Source: a virus
Reading direction: 5' to 3' (one strand)
IMG/VR virus record: IMGVR_UViG_3300046529_000375
Location: 1 to 27,885 of that record
Length of the DNA stretch: 27,885 nt
Shown here one piece after another: positions 7,744 to 16,432 of this stretch (position 1 is its first letter; each line of letters opens with the position of its first letter). The translations under genes were made by a program, and so were the position numbers. The notes under the pieces were generated by a model. That model searched no databases. It saw only the letters and a program-made list of their open reading frames with translations, and was not told where the DNA came from.

Positions 7744-9480
7744 ATGACGACGATTCCCGCGAATGAGCTAGTTTCCGTCGTTCCGAGCGTCCTGGCGGCT
7801 GGAGGCGAGGCCCTTGATGTTATCGGGCTGTTCCTGACGACAAACACGCGGGCCCCGGTAGGCGCTGTCCCGAGCTTCCCCAACGCGAGCGCGGTATCGA
7901 GTTATTTCGGCCCGACCTCAAACGAGGCGGCATTGGCCGCGATCTACTTCGCTGGCTACAACGGGGCGACCAAGCTCCCAGCCGCATTGCTCTTCGCGCA
8001 GTTTCCGGTCTCCTCGGTCAGTGCCTATCTCCGTGGCGGCAATGTTTCCGGTGTCTCGCTCGTAACATTGCAGGGCTATAACGGCGTTCTGGCGTTGAGC
8101 ATCGATGGCTCGCTGAAGTCTGCAAATATAAACCTAGCGACGGCGACGAGCTTCTCGAACGCGGCCTCAATTATCGGCAGCGCGCTTGGTATCCGGGGGG
8201 CCCAGACTGCTTCAGTGACAGGGAGCATCGGCGGGACGACGCTTAACGTCACGAGCCTTATCAGCGGCAACCCGCTAGCGGCTGGGCAGATTGTCTCCGG
8301 CACGGGGGTCACGGCGGGAACGTATATTGTCCAGCAGCTTACCGGCACCACTGGGGGTGTCGGGACCTATCAGGTCTCGCCATCGCAGACGGCTGGGCTG
8401 CAAACCTTAACGATTTACGCCGCAGGCGCGAGTTATGACAGCCAATCGGGCGGCTTTATCATTGTTTCGCCGACGTCCGGGGCTAGCTCAACAATCACCT
8501 ATGGATCTGGCGCGCTTGCGACGAGCCTATCCCTCACGCTTGCGGGCGGAGCGGTTACCTCTCAGGGCGCGATAGCGCAAACAGTCACCAGCATCGCTGC
8601 CTTTATGAATGCGGTCACTAACGTCACTACGAATTGGGTGACGTTCATGGCCATCTTTGACCCGGACGTCTCGCTTGCAACATCGAGCAATACGGCGAAG
8701 CAGGCGTTCGCAGCGTGGAAGGACTTGCAGAACGACCGCTACGCTTACATCGTTAGCGATCCAGACGCCTCGCCGACGACGACTGTGCCGGCTACGGCCA
8801 GCCTCGGGCAGGTCCTCGCGGGCAACGGCGACTCGGGGTCGTTCTTGGTCTATGAGCCGACGGGCGTGAATATCGCAGCATTTGTCTGCGGTGCAGCGGC
8901 GGCTATCAACTTCGATGAGACGAACGGCCGGATCACCTTCGCCTACAAATGGCAAGACGGCCTTACGGCAGCAGTCTCCGACGCAACGACGGCGCAGAAT
9001 CTCCTAGACAACGGCTATAATTTCGGCGGCGCATATGGAGCGGCAAACCAAAACTTCGTCTGGCTGCAGAACGGCCAGGTCACCGGAGATTTTGAGTGGC
9101 TGGACTCTTACATAAATCAAATCTGGCTTAACAACGCGCTCCAACTCGCGCTGCTTGACCTTCTCCAAAATGCTCCGGCGATTCCCTATGACCCGGCTGG
9201 GCAGACGCTCATCGAGCAGGCGCTATCGGACCCGATCAACGCCGGGCTCAACTTCGGTGCGTTCGCACCCGGCTCCGTATCGAACTCGCAGGCGGCGCAG
9301 ATCAACGGCGCGGCTGGAGCGCAGGTTAGTGACAGCCTTCAGGCGCAGGGCTACTACTTACAAGTCCTCCCAGCCTCGGCTACTGTCCGGGCGGCGCGCG
9401 GGAGCCCACCGATAAATTTCTGGTATCTTGACCGTGGCTCGATCCAGCAGATCACGATGGCCTCGATAGCGGTCCAATAG
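7744..9480 (+). CDS. Tail sheath protein (DUF3383 family)
   Basis: 578 aa with GGGGAAA before ATG 7744. The start, VSVVPSVLAAGGEALDVIGLFLT, then FPNASAVSSYFG, YFAGYNGATKLPAALLFAQF, is the DUF3383 signature. This family provides the contractile sheath in Bcep781- and Pam3-like myophages. The C-terminal part has SDPINAGLNFGAF and GYYLQVLPASATVRAARGSPPINFWYLDRGSIQQITM, the conserved closing region. Residues about 156-226 are a TGSIGGTTL module of the kind also in the terminator and J-like proteins. The tail tube gene follows after 11 bases. It forms the contractile outer cylinder of the tail. Confidence 0.88.
   Translation: MTTIPANELVSVVPSVLAAGGEALDVIGLFLTTNTRAPVGAVPSFPNASAVSSYFGPTSNEAALAAIYFAGYNGATKLPAALLFAQFPVSSVSAYLRGGNVSGVSLVTLQGYNGVLALSIDGSLKSANINLATATSFSNAASIIGSALGIRGAQTASVTGSIGGTTLNVTSLISGNPLAAGQIVSGTGVTAGTYIVQQLTGTTGGVGTYQVSPSQTAGLQTLTIYAAGASYDSQSGGFIIVSPTSGASSTITYGSGALATSLSLTLAGGAVTSQGAIAQTVTSIAAFMNAVTNVTTNWVTFMAIFDPDVSLATSSNTAKQAFAAWKDLQNDRYAYIVSDPDASPTTTVPATASLGQVLAGNGDSGSFLVYEPTGVNIAAFVCGAAAAINFDETNGRITFAYKWQDGLTAAVSDATTAQNLLDNGYNFGGAYGAANQNFVWLQNGQVTGDFEWLDSYINQIWLNNALQLALLDLLQNAPAIPYDPAGQTLIEQALSDPINAGLNFGAFAPGSVSNSQAAQINGAAGAQVSDSLQAQGYYLQVLPASATVRAARGSPPINFWYLDRGSIQQITMASIAVQ
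8209..8421 (+). repeat. TGSIxGTTL module, copy 2 (in sheath)
   Basis: About 71 residues: [54 protein letters not shown]. It closely resembles copy 3 at 16133-16352 and interrupts the DUF3383 sheath sequence. Confidence 0.75.
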
Positions 9481-9491
9481 GAGGTTGCCCG

Positions 9492-9923
9492 ATGGGTGAC
9501 ATCACTGCGGCCAATGCGGTCCTAACGCTTTCCGTCCCGCCGCTATTCCCTACTCCGGTCAGGCTACAAGGCTTCGCGGCCGATGACATCTTCGACGTTC
9601 CGGCGGTTCAGAGCGTCGAGACGATGATGGGCGTCGACGGCTTGCTCTCTGGCGGCTTTGTCTTTCGTGAGGTCGAGCAGACGATCCGTCTGCAAGCGGA
9701 TTCGCCGTCGGTTCGTATTTTCGATATCTGGTACCTGCAACAGATCGCGACGCTCGCGACCTACACGGCGAGCGCGCTGATCCGGCTTCCGTCGATCTCG
9801 ACCAAGTTTGCCATGACAACCGGCTTCCTGACGCTGTATAAGCCTATCGCGTCGGCGCGGCGCGTCTTGCAGCCGCGCGAGTTCCGCATAACGTGGAGCC
9901 GCGTCGCGCCTTCTCCGACGTAA
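9492..9923 (+). CDS. Tail tube protein
   Basis: 143 aa with AGGAGGTT before ATG 9492. It lies directly after the sheath gene and before the assembly chaperones, the fixed position of the tube gene in myophages. The sequence is beta-rich: NAVLTLSVPPLFPTPVRLQGFAADDIFDV, then GGFVFREVEQTIRLQADSPSV and RVLQPREFRITWSRV. The block 'D-d-x-F-d-v-p-x-v-x-x-x-e-t-x-M-G-V-D-G-x-L-S-G-G' is the one I associate with tail tube proteins that accompany DUF3383 sheaths. Mature tubes are hexameric rings forming the DNA channel. Confidence 0.78.
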   Translation: MGDITAANAVLTLSVPPLFPTPVRLQGFAADDIFDVPAVQSVETMMGVDGLLSGGFVFREVEQTIRLQADSPSVRIFDIWYLQQIATLATYTASALIRLPSISTKFAMTTGFLTLYKPIASARRVLQPREFRITWSRVAPSPT

Positions 9924-9939
9924 TTTCCTAGGAGACCAG

Positions 9940-10443
9940 ATGCCGCGAAAGACGCTCGCCGTCACGGTCCCGCGCTTTGACGGTACGGACAACCGCGACG
10001 AGGGCAAGACCTTCCTTATCACCGAGTGGCCTGCGGCAGCCGCGGAGAAGTGGGGCATCCGCATGATGCTCGCTTATAACCGCTCCGGCGGTGACATCCC
10101 GCTCGATCTCCGCGGCATCGGTATGGAGGGGATTGCCATCATCGGCCTCAATACTTTCCTGCGCGGTAACGTGCAGAGCGACGAGGTTATCCCGCTCCTC
10201 GACCAGCTTCTTGAATGCGTCACGGTTATTCGCGACCCGCACTTCCCGGATGTGGCGACCGCGTTCCATGATGATGATACGGAAGAGGTAGCGACGCGCT
10301 TGTGGCTGAGGGGGGAGGTCCTCAGCTTGCACATAAATTTTTCCGTGAAAGACGCGCTGACCTCCCTGATCCGGACGATAATGACGAAGGTCCCGGCGGA
10401 CTCCTCCGCTACCCCAACGTCCCCGCCCGAATCGGGGCCGTGA
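9940..10443 (+). CDS. Tail assembly chaperone, zero-frame product
   Basis: 167 aa from ATG 9940 with AGGAGA upstream. It sits between tube and tape measure genes, where myo- and siphophages place the chaperone pair equivalent to lambda gpG. The sequence has VTVPRFDGTDNRDEGKTFLITEWPA, which reads like the N-terminus of such chaperones, then a helical LDQLLECVTVIRDP. The last about 35 residues (after the slippery site at 10335) are low-complexity and end PTSPPESGP, as expected when the functional extension is in the other frame. It should wrap the tape measure during tail assembly and be absent from mature virions. Confidence 0.8.
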   Translation: MPRKTLAVTVPRFDGTDNRDEGKTFLITEWPAAAAEKWGIRMMLAYNRSGGDIPLDLRGIGMEGIAIIGLNTFLRGNVQSDEVIPLLDQLLECVTVIRDPHFPDVATAFHDDDTEEVATRLWLRGEVLSLHINFSVKDALTSLIRTIMTKVPADSSATPTSPPESGP

Positions 10444-10592
10444 TATCGAGCGACAAGCGGCTGGCGACGCTGCACGAGCTGAGCACGGTCTACTCTCTGG
10501 AGGACCTCTATGACATGCTGGAGGTCATCCTCATCGATTCTCACAACGAGCGGCTCGTGCGGAAGTGGCTCGACAAGCAGGGACGTAAGTAA
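10302..10592 (+). CDS. Tail assembly chaperone, -1 frame extension (frameshift product)
   Basis: This frame is -1 relative to the upstream chaperone and is open from about 10302 to the stop at 10592; the useful part begins at the slippery heptamer 10335-10341. Slippage there would give a fused protein of 217 residues: 134 from the first frame and 83 from this one, reading FFRERRADLPDPDDNDEG and later YSLEDLYDMLEVILIDSHNE, typical of the T domain of G-T proteins. Independent initiation at GTG 10302 is possible but lacks a well-placed ribosome site. The stop overlaps the ATG of the tape measure gene (TAATG). By analogy with lambda gpGT, the extension recruits tail tube subunits to the tape measure. 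Confidence 0.78.
   Translation: MAEGGGPQLAHKFFRERRADLPDPDDNDEGPGGLLRYPNVPARIGAVISSDKRLATLHELSTVYSLEDLYDMLEVILIDSHNERLVRKWLDKQGRK
10335..10341 (+). promoter_or_regulatory. Programmed -1 frameshift slippery site A AAT TTT
   Basis: In the zero frame the codons read ATA AAT TTT TCC, so A AAT TTT fits X XXY YYZ exactly. After a -1 slip the tRNAs re-pair on AAA and TTT and translation continues TTC CGT GAA in the second chaperone frame. A Shine-Dalgarno-like GGGGGGAGGT (10310-10319) lies 15 bases upstream and might stimulate slippage as in dnaX. I see no obvious hairpin at the usual 5-9 base distance downstream. Confidence 0.75.
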
Positions 10593-11929
10593 TGGCGACG
10601 GTAATAGACAGCCTCGTCCTTGAGCTGGGAATGGACACGCGCAAGTTTAAGGAGGGCGAGCGGGCCACGTTGGTCGGGCTCGATGAGTTCAAGAAACGCC
10701 TAGCGGAGACGGGGGAGGCAGCGCAGGAAGGCGTCGGCAAGGTCTCGAATCTGTTTATGGCGTTGCGCGGCGGGATCTTCGGTGTCGTCGCCGCTCTTGG
10801 CCTCGGGGCGATAGGTTCTTTTATCGAAAGGGTCACGCACTTGGACGCGGCGACAAGCCGTCTCGCCCGCTCTCTCGGCGTTAGCACGCGCGAGCTTTCA
10901 GTCTGGCAGGGCGTCCTTAAGCAGGTAGGCGGCTCGGCGGAGCAGGCAAACACGCTATTCGAGACGCTCGGCGATAGGCTGGCCGCGATCCGCATGAATC
11001 TCAGCGTGCCGTCCGGGCCGTTCGCGTTCGTCATGACCCGGATGGGCATGGACATGCGCCGGGCGTCTCCGGGGCAGGTAATGGAGCGCATCCCGTCGTT
11101 CGTCCAAGAGCAGCGGCAGCAGGGGGTGCCGGACGCAAACATCCGCGTCATGCTTCAGGAGCTAGGGTTGCAAGGCGCGGCGTTGTTTGCAGCGATGGCG
11201 GGCGATTTTGCCACGATGCGGAGAACTACTGAGGCGACCGGGCCGTTGACGGAGGAGCGGGGAAAGGCGGCGGAGGAACTCGTCAAAAAACAGGCTACCG
11301 TTGAAACGGCATTCGACCGACTGGCGAGTAAGACGCTTCCCGCCCTGGACACGGCCGTGAACGGCCTCGTAGCCGTCGTCGAAAAGCTCATGAACATGCT
11401 GGGTATAACGACGCCCTCCCCTGGAACAACGCCTGCGCCCACAAAGGCCCCGGGAGCCTCTGGGGGCACTCCCTGGCTTGGGGGGCCGCTTTTTGGGGAC
11501 ATTACCGGGCGGGGCGGGCAACGCGCACCAGGGAGCTCCGCTGAGGCAGCGGGGAACAATCCTGGGAAGGTCCCCCATGGGAGGTTCGCAATAGAACACG
11601 GAGCGACTGGGCGCGACCATTTCGGGCGTGCCATCTTCCCGACTATCGAAATGGGGAGGGCGGCGGCGACGGCTTTTGAGGAGCTCCATGGCGGTAAAGC
11701 CCCGCCTTTCCACGGTAGTGACCCACAAGAGACGTTCAAGAACCGATGGCCCGTCCCCGGCCCTGGCGCGTCGCTCGGCGGCCGCGGAGGCGGCGGGACA
11801 ACGGTCAACGTCGCTGCCATCAATGTGACCAGCAATAAGGCAGATCCGCGCGCGGTCGCAGCGGAGATACCGGGCGCGCTGGAGCGGCGGGTAGCGATGG
11901 TGGCGACCTTTGAATCGGGGCTGGGGTAA
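10592..11929 (+). CDS. Tape measure protein (short)
   Basis: 445 aa, ATG overlapping the upstream stop in TAATG. The start, VIDSLVLELGMDTRKFKEGERATLVGLDEFKKRLAET, is the typical opening of tape measures (a strand, then long amphipathic helices). Residues about 54-78 form a hydrophobic segment, and 83-120 carry the DAATSRLARSLGVSTRELSVWQGV element common in tape measures. Residues about 275-360 are Pro/Gly-rich, and the C-terminus is VNVAAINVTSNKADPRAVAAEI. It sets tail length. If about 1.5 angstrom per residue holds, the tail would be near 65 nm, so rather short. It lies between chaperones and Dit-like protein, as expected. Confidence 0.85.
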   Translation: MATVIDSLVLELGMDTRKFKEGERATLVGLDEFKKRLAETGEAAQEGVGKVSNLFMALRGGIFGVVAALGLGAIGSFIERVTHLDAATSRLARSLGVSTRELSVWQGVLKQVGGSAEQANTLFETLGDRLAAIRMNLSVPSGPFAFVMTRMGMDMRRASPGQVMERIPSFVQEQRQQGVPDANIRVMLQELGLQGAALFAAMAGDFATMRRTTEATGPLTEERGKAAEELVKKQATVETAFDRLASKTLPALDTAVNGLVAVVEKLMNMLGITTPSPGTTPAPTKAPGASGGTPWLGGPLFGDITGRGGQRAPGSSAEAAGNNPGKVPHGRFAIEHGATGRDHFGRAIFPTIEMGRAAATAFEELHGGKAPPFHGSDPQETFKNRWPVPGPGASLGGRGGGGTTVNVAAINVTSNKADPRAVAAEIPGALERRVAMVATFESGLG

Positions 11930-11933
11930 GGCC

Positions 11934-12581
11934 ATGCCGTTCATCCCCAACGTACCCGGCGTTCCTCCCTTGTCGAGCTATGCGCCGTCGACCGCAGACG
12001 TTTTCACAATCCTGGCCTCGGACGTCATCGCGGCGGTCGCGAGCTTTCTATTCGGGCCGGTGTATGGAATTTTTCTCGACCACCTTCCGATTCCGGTCAT
12101 CATCTCGGATAACTACGTCCGCTTTGAGCACAAGGAGGATTATGAGATTTCGACCTACCCGGTCGAGGGGAACAGTCTGACGGGCCTCCTGGGTGGGACC
12201 ACGGGTGTGGCAAGTTTCCAGAGCTATAACAAGGTTAAGCTCCCGGCCGAGATCAAGGTTCGGGTATCGACGGGCGGAACGATCTTTAACCGGCAGGTGC
12301 TTCTCAACACTATCGACTTGGCGATGAACACGACTGGCCTCTACGACGTGGTCACGCCGGAGAAAGTTTACCTCGGATATAACTTCATCCGCCGTGACAT
12401 GGTTCGCGAGGCGACTTCTGGCGCCGGTCTCATCGCGGTCGACATCACCCTCATGGAGGTTTTGCAGACGGCAATGGCGCTATTCCAGAGCACACAGGAC
12501 CCGAGCGTTGCCGGAGCGGTTTCCAGCTCAGGCGTACAGCCGCAAACCTTCGCGGCCGGATCAGATTTCAGGTTCAGTTAA
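11934..12581 (+). CDS. Dit-like baseplate protein
   Basis: 215 aa from ATG 11934, four bases after the tape measure stop; the in-frame ATG at 11910 would overlap that gene. The N-terminal third is hydrophobic (SDVIAAVASFLFGPVYGIF, residues about 29-47). The middle holds FEHKEDYEISTYPVEGNSLTG and NKVKLPAEIKVRVSTGGT, followed by LLNTIDLAMNTTGLYDVVTPE. This arrangement (DYP-V-x-G, then N-x-V-x-L-P-x-x-I) is the Dit-like family found directly after tape measures in E217- and Bcep-type phages. It should belong to the ring joining tail tube and baseplate. Confidence 0.75.
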   Translation: MPFIPNVPGVPPLSSYAPSTADVFTILASDVIAAVASFLFGPVYGIFLDHLPIPVIISDNYVRFEHKEDYEISTYPVEGNSLTGLLGGTTGVASFQSYNKVKLPAEIKVRVSTGGTIFNRQVLLNTIDLAMNTTGLYDVVTPEKVYLGYNFIRRDMVREATSGAGLIAVDITLMEVLQTAMALFQSTQDPSVAGAVSSSGVQPQTFAAGSDFRFS

Positions 12582-12582
12582 G

Positions 12583-12966
12583 ATGCAAACGGTCCCCATC
12601 CAGGCAGTCCCGAACCAGAACCTGCAGGTCCAACTCGGCAGTCAGGCGTGTACGCTTGAGATTTATCAGTACGCTTACGGGCTCTTCATAAACGTATACG
12701 TTTCCGGGGTGCTCATCATCGGCGGCGTGATCTGTGAGAATCTCAACCGCATCGTGCGCGACGCCTACCTCGGTTTTGTTGGCGACTTCGTCTGGTTTGA
12801 TACGCAGGGCAAGAGCGATCCGGTCTACACAGGCCTCGGCTCGCGCTTCTTGCTCGTTTATCTAGAACAAGCCGATATTGGCCAAGAGACTGCTGCCGCC
12901 ACCGGCATCCCGACGCCCGCGCCCGCGCCTCCGCCCGAGGAGCCGATCTTCTACATCGCGGAATGA
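12583..12966 (+). CDS. Baseplate plug protein, Pam3 gp18-like
   Basis: 127 aa from ATG 12583, one base after the upstream TAA. An earlier in-frame start would overlap the Dit-like gene. The sequence VQLGSQACTLEIYQYAYGLFINVYVSGVLIIGGVICENLNRIVRDAYLGFVGDFVWFDTQG shows the plug family pattern: a beta-rich core with an L-Y/F-x-D/N-v-y-v-x-g-x-x-i-x-x-g line followed by N-R and a D-T-Q-G loop. The C-terminus is Pro/Ala-rich (PTPAPAPPPEEP). It should occupy the inner baseplate near the hub. Lys-free linkers and the length (about 110-130) match the family. Confidence 0.72.
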   Translation: MQTVPIQAVPNQNLQVQLGSQACTLEIYQYAYGLFINVYVSGVLIIGGVICENLNRIVRDAYLGFVGDFVWFDTQGKSDPVYTGLGSRFLLVYLEQADIGQETAAATGIPTPAPAPPPEEPIFYIAE

Positions 12967-12969
12967 CCG

Positions 12970-13947
12970 ATGGCCCCCTTACTCGAAATCTCGAAGCCGC
13001 TCCCGTCGATCATCGGCGGCGGTCAGCGGAGCTTCGTTCAGCGCCTCATCAACGTGCAGGTCACGCTAGATTCGCCGACCTCGCCCAACCAGCCCCTAAA
13101 CTTCGCTGGAGGCAGTGGCTCCAACGTCGTCACGCTTTCCGGACACCGGACGTCGGTGCGGGTCAACATGGTTGGTCCGACGAACAGCGCCACAATCGTG
13201 ATCTTTGGCTTGAGCCAATCGCTCATGAACGACCTTTCGCAGCTCGGCATCATCTACAATCAAGTTCGGTTTAACACGATCATCGTGTCGGCAGGCGACG
13301 CCGAGTCCGGCATGACCCCGGTCTATGGCGGCAACATCTTCATGGCTTACGCCGACTACAACCAAGCCCCGGAAGTCCCGATGATGTTCTCGTGCAACGG
13401 CACGCTGCTGGAAAAGACGCTCAACCGCGCTCCCACCACGTTCTCTGGAACGACCGATGTAGCGACACTCATGGAGGGATGGGCGAACCTCATGAATATC
13501 CCAAACTTTGAAAACAATGGCGTTACCGCCAAACTCAAGAATCCTTATTACGGCGGCAACGTCTGGACGCAGGTACAGGCTGCGGCATTAGACGCCGGAA
13601 TCACCGCGCAGGTTGTCGATGGTGGACAGAGACTAGCGATCTGGCCGCTGGGAAAATCCCGCACTTCCTTGACTACTGTGCCGCTAATCTCTCCCAAAAC
13701 CGGCATGATTGGGTATCCGGCCTATTCTCCCGGCGGCTTTGCCATCATCCGCCACCTCTTCAACCCGGCGGTAAAGGTCGGCGGTACGATTGAGGTTGAG
13801 AGCAGCATCCCGATTGCGAACCGGCGATGGGATGTATGCTGGCTCGATTACGCCCTTGACTCGCTCATGCCTCACGGCGAGTGGATGGGTGTCGCCCATT
13901 GCTATCCGCACGGCTTCCCCGCACCGTTCCCCGCAGCCGTGAGGTAA
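12970..13947 (+). CDS. Baseplate hub protein (E217 gp41-like)
   Basis: 325 aa, ATG 12970 three bases after the previous stop. Features include FVQRLINVQVTLD near residue 20, SGHRTSVRVNM at about 56, ATIVIFGLSQSLMNDLSQLG at about 73, and DAESGMTPVYGGNIFMAYADYNQAPEVPMMFSC. These are the baseplate hub signatures: a bulky beta-barrel opening followed by the V-x-i-x-G-x-i-x-x-A motif. The later part has GTIEVESSIPIANRRWDV. The gene lies between plug and spike, matching its role as the trimeric hub that carries the spike. A gp27-like or gpD-like fold is expected. Confidence 0.78.
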   Translation: MAPLLEISKPLPSIIGGGQRSFVQRLINVQVTLDSPTSPNQPLNFAGGSGSNVVTLSGHRTSVRVNMVGPTNSATIVIFGLSQSLMNDLSQLGIIYNQVRFNTIIVSAGDAESGMTPVYGGNIFMAYADYNQAPEVPMMFSCNGTLLEKTLNRAPTTFSGTTDVATLMEGWANLMNIPNFENNGVTAKLKNPYYGGNVWTQVQAAALDAGITAQVVDGGQRLAIWPLGKSRTSLTTVPLISPKTGMIGYPAYSPGGFAIIRHLFNPAVKVGGTIEVESSIPIANRRWDVCWLDYALDSLMPHGEWMGVAHCYPHGFPAPFPAAVR

Positions 13948-13951
13948 TTGT

Positions 13952-14620
13952 ATGAGCGACGTCGGGACTTTCGGCTATGGCCAACTAAGGACCGAGGACT
14001 TCGGCTCGGACGCGAATGCTGTTGCTTTCGTCGCCCGGCAACTCATCGGGCAGATTGCCACTGCCAAGATTGTGAAGGTCATTGCGGTCCATGCCGGGAG
14101 CGGGGCGGAGGCGGGAACGGTAGATGTCCAGCCGCTCGTAAAGCAGACTGATGGCAATGGCTATGCCGTGTCGCACGGTACCGTTTTCGGCCTACCATAT
14201 TTCCGGCTCCAGGCCGGGCCGTGGGCCATTATCGCTGAACCCGCGGCAGGTGACACCGGCCTCATTATCTGTGCCGACCGGGATTCGTCGAGCGTGGTGC
14301 GTTCCGGCGGGGAGGCTACCCCGCCCTCGCGCCGCCGCTACAACATCGCAGACGGCATCTACTTCGGCGGCATTGGGCTATTTAATACTGCTCCGCAGGC
14401 ATCCTTCCAATTCAATTCCGATGGAACCTTCACGCTCAGCGACCAGAACGGCAATGTGCTAAAGACGACGTCGAGCGGATTCGAGCTTACCGGCAATTTG
14501 GCGGTAACGGGGGACGTAACGGCAACCGGCGCCGTCGCTGCCGGTCAAGGCGGAGCCCCGGTAGGTCTCCAGACGCATACGCATCCGAGCAACGACTCGC
14601 CTCCAACTCCGGGGACATGA
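13952..14620 (+). CDS. Baseplate spike / cell-puncturing protein (gp138-like, gpV-type)
   Basis: 222 aa from ATG 13952. Residues about 40-125 contain KVIAVHAGSGAEAGTVDVQPLV, then FGLPYFRLQAGPWAIIAEPAAGDTGLIICADRDSS, the OB-fold of the Gp138 N-terminal domain. Residues about 150-200 (FQFNSDGTFTLSDQNGNV, then ELTGNLAVTGDVTATGAV) form the repetitive strands of a trimeric needle. The tip is [15 protein letters not shown], with His209 and His211 in the H-x-H arrangement that binds an iron ion at the apex of P2 gpV-type spikes. It punctures the outer membrane when the sheath contracts, implying a Gram-negative host. The stop overlaps the next ATG. Confidence 0.85.
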   Translation: MSDVGTFGYGQLRTEDFGSDANAVAFVARQLIGQIATAKIVKVIAVHAGSGAEAGTVDVQPLVKQTDGNGYAVSHGTVFGLPYFRLQAGPWAIIAEPAAGDTGLIICADRDSSSVVRSGGEATPPSRRRYNIADGIYFGGIGLFNTAPQASFQFNSDGTFTLSDQNGNVLKTTSSGFELTGNLAVTGDVTATGAVAAGQGGAPVGLQTHTHPSNDSPPTPGT

Positions 14621-14997
14621 TGCATACACTCCTCCTTGACGTGCAGGCATGGGACCTCGTGCTTGACGCGAACAACAATATTGCGGTTGCGTCGGAGCCG
14701 TACTCGCTCGCGCAGGACGCAGCCTCCGCAATCAAGACCTTCCTCGGGGAGTGCTACTGGGACACGACGGTCGGCGTGCCATGGATGCAATCGCTTCTGG
14801 CGAAGAGGCCATCGCTGCCGCTCCTGAAGGCGCAACTCGTTGCCGCGGCGCTAACGGTTCCGGACGTCGCCTCCGCTATCGCCTTTATCTCCGCCTTCAC
14901 GAATCGCACTATTTCTGGTCAGATTCAGGTCGTCAGCGCCACGACGCGGCAGACCTCCGTGGCGAATTTCTCCGTTATTAACCCGCAGGCATTCTGA
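14617..14997 (+). CDS. Baseplate wedge protein, gp25-like (gpW)
   Basis: 126 aa; ATG at 14617 (ATGA overlap with the spike stop) or 14620. The core reads [67 protein letters not shown], which is the gp25/gpW lysozyme-related family: L-D-x-x-x-N-x-x-x-a, then a D/Q-D-a-x-x-a-l-x-t-f-x-G-e-x-x-y-d-x-x-x-G-v-P. It belongs to the conserved core of all contractile injection systems and joins sheath to wedge. The gene order spike, W, J is as in P2-like phages. Confidence 0.85.
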   Translation: MMHTLLLDVQAWDLVLDANNNIAVASEPYSLAQDAASAIKTFLGECYWDTTVGVPWMQSLLAKRPSLPLLKAQLVAAALTVPDVASAIAFISAFTNRTISGQIQVVSATTRQTSVANFSVINPQAF

Positions 14998-14998
14998 G

Positions 14999-16432
14999 AT
15001 GGCAGACACAAACGTCCCGTCCGTCTCGTTTAACACCGGCCTGGGCTTCATCGCGCCGACTGGGCCCGCCATCCTCGCGGGCATTGAGGCGGACATCAAC
15101 GCCGCATTCGGCTCGAATCTCGACTTCAATTTGAACACGCCGCAGGGTCAACTCGCCTCCTCGTGGGGCGCAATAATCGCTAACGCCGACCAGATTTTCG
15201 TCTACTACAGCAATCAGGTGGACCCGGCTTTCGCCTCTGGAAGGTTTCAGGACGCTATCGGCCGCATCTACGCCATGACACGGCTTCCGGCGATTGCGAC
15301 GTCGCTTAACGTGACGTGCCTCGGCCTTACGGGTGCAGTCATCCCGCTCGGCTCGCTCGTCCAAGACCCTGCCGGGAACGTTTACTCGTCGAGCGGGAGC
15401 GCGACGATAGGCGCGAGTGGCACGGTCGGCGTGACCTTCATTTGCACCGTAGCTGGCCCCATAGGCATCCCGTCCTCGGTCTCGATTTTCCAAGCTGTGG
15501 CGGGCTGGGACTCGGCGCTCGTCATCTCTGGCGTTGTCGGCCAGGACGTAGAGAACCGCACGCAATTCGAGCAGAGGCGGCTCGCTTCGGTTGCGGGAAA
15601 CTCATTCGGTGCCGTCGGCTCGATCATCGGGGCGGTCGCTGCAGTCCCAGGGGTTGTCGACTACTACGGGCAAGACAACGCGACCGGAGCGAATCTGGTC
15701 ATCGGCGACATCACTATCCCGCCCGGTAGTTTCTACATTGCCGTCGCGGGTGGCGACCCCACCGCCGTAGCTGAGGCCATCTTCTCAAAGAAAGCGCCCG
15801 GTGCGGGGATGGTCGGCAATACGACGGTGACGGTCTATGATACCAACCCCCTCCTTTCTGTTCCCGTCCCGTATCAAATTACCTACGAGATTCCCGCCGA
15901 CTTGCAGATCATGTTCGCGATACAGATCGCAAACAGCGCGCAAGTCCCGCCGGACGCCGGGACGCTGATACAAAACGCCGTTATCGCGGCCTTTGCTGGT
16001 GAGGACGGCGGGCCGCGCGCGCGTATTGGTTCAACGCTCTATGCCACGCGCTACGTCGCACCAATCAATGCGCTCGGGGCATGGGGGCAAGTTACTAGCA
16101 TCCAGATTGGTTCGCCGAACACGCCCGGTGCAGTCATTACCGGCTCTATCGGCGGCACGACGCTGACCGTCTCGTCTATCATTTCCGGTACTATCGGGCT
16201 TGGCGACCATCTCTTCGGTACGGCGGGCGGGACGGGAGCCATCCTCGACGGGACACGCATCGTTAGCTTCATTACCGGGACCGGAGGAACCGGGACATAT
16301 CTCGTTAACGAGACGCAGACCGCGCCAACCCAGCAGATAATAACTGCGCAAGCGAGCCAGACGAAGGTAAACGTGGGGATTGACCAAGAGCCCACGGTAT
16401 CTGCCGCTGACATAGCTGTGTCCACGACATGA
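14999..16432 (+). CDS. Baseplate J-like wedge protein with inserted module
   Basis: 477 aa, ATG 14999 one base after the previous stop. The N-terminus ([28 protein letters not shown], then [52 protein letters not shown]) is diagnostic of the baseplate J/gp47 family. Middle elements include [19 protein letters not shown] and [15 protein letters not shown]. Residues about 379-451 form a TGSIGGTTL module near the C-terminus, just before the family's closing strand ([21 protein letters not shown]). It forms the wedge core with gp25-like and DUF2612 proteins. The stop overlaps the next ATG (ATGA). Confidence 0.9.
   Translation: MADTNVPSVSFNTGLGFIAPTGPAILAGIEADINAAFGSNLDFNLNTPQGQLASSWGAIIANADQIFVYYSNQVDPAFASGRFQDAIGRIYAMTRLPAIATSLNVTCLGLTGAVIPLGSLVQDPAGNVYSSSGSATIGASGTVGVTFICTVAGPIGIPSSVSIFQAVAGWDSALVISGVVGQDVENRTQFEQRRLASVAGNSFGAVGSIIGAVAAVPGVVDYYGQDNATGANLVIGDITIPPGSFYIAVAGGDPTAVAEAIFSKKAPGAGMVGNTTVTVYDTNPLLSVPVPYQITYEIPADLQIMFAIQIANSAQVPPDAGTLIQNAVIAAFAGEDGGPRARIGSTLYATRYVAPINALGAWGQVTSIQIGSPNTPGAVITGSIGGTTLTVSSIISGTIGLGDHLFGTAGGTGAILDGTRIVSFITGTGGTGTYLVNETQTAPTQQIITAQASQTKVNVGIDQEPTVSAADIAVSTT
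16133..16352 (+). repeat. TGSIxGTTL module, copy 3 (in J-like protein)
   Basis: About 73 residues: [57 protein letters not shown]. Close to copy 2 in the sheath gene at 8209-8421. Confidence 0.78.

Noticed and set aside
10310-10316. GGGGGGA as the frameshift site
   Set aside because: The G run is out of phase with X XXY YYZ in the zero frame; A AAT TTT at 10335-10341 fits exactly.
11162-11950. 262-residue minus-strand frame opposite the tape measure gene
   Set aside because: No start signal, Arg/Gly/Pro-rich, and the sense strand carries a recognisable tape measure.
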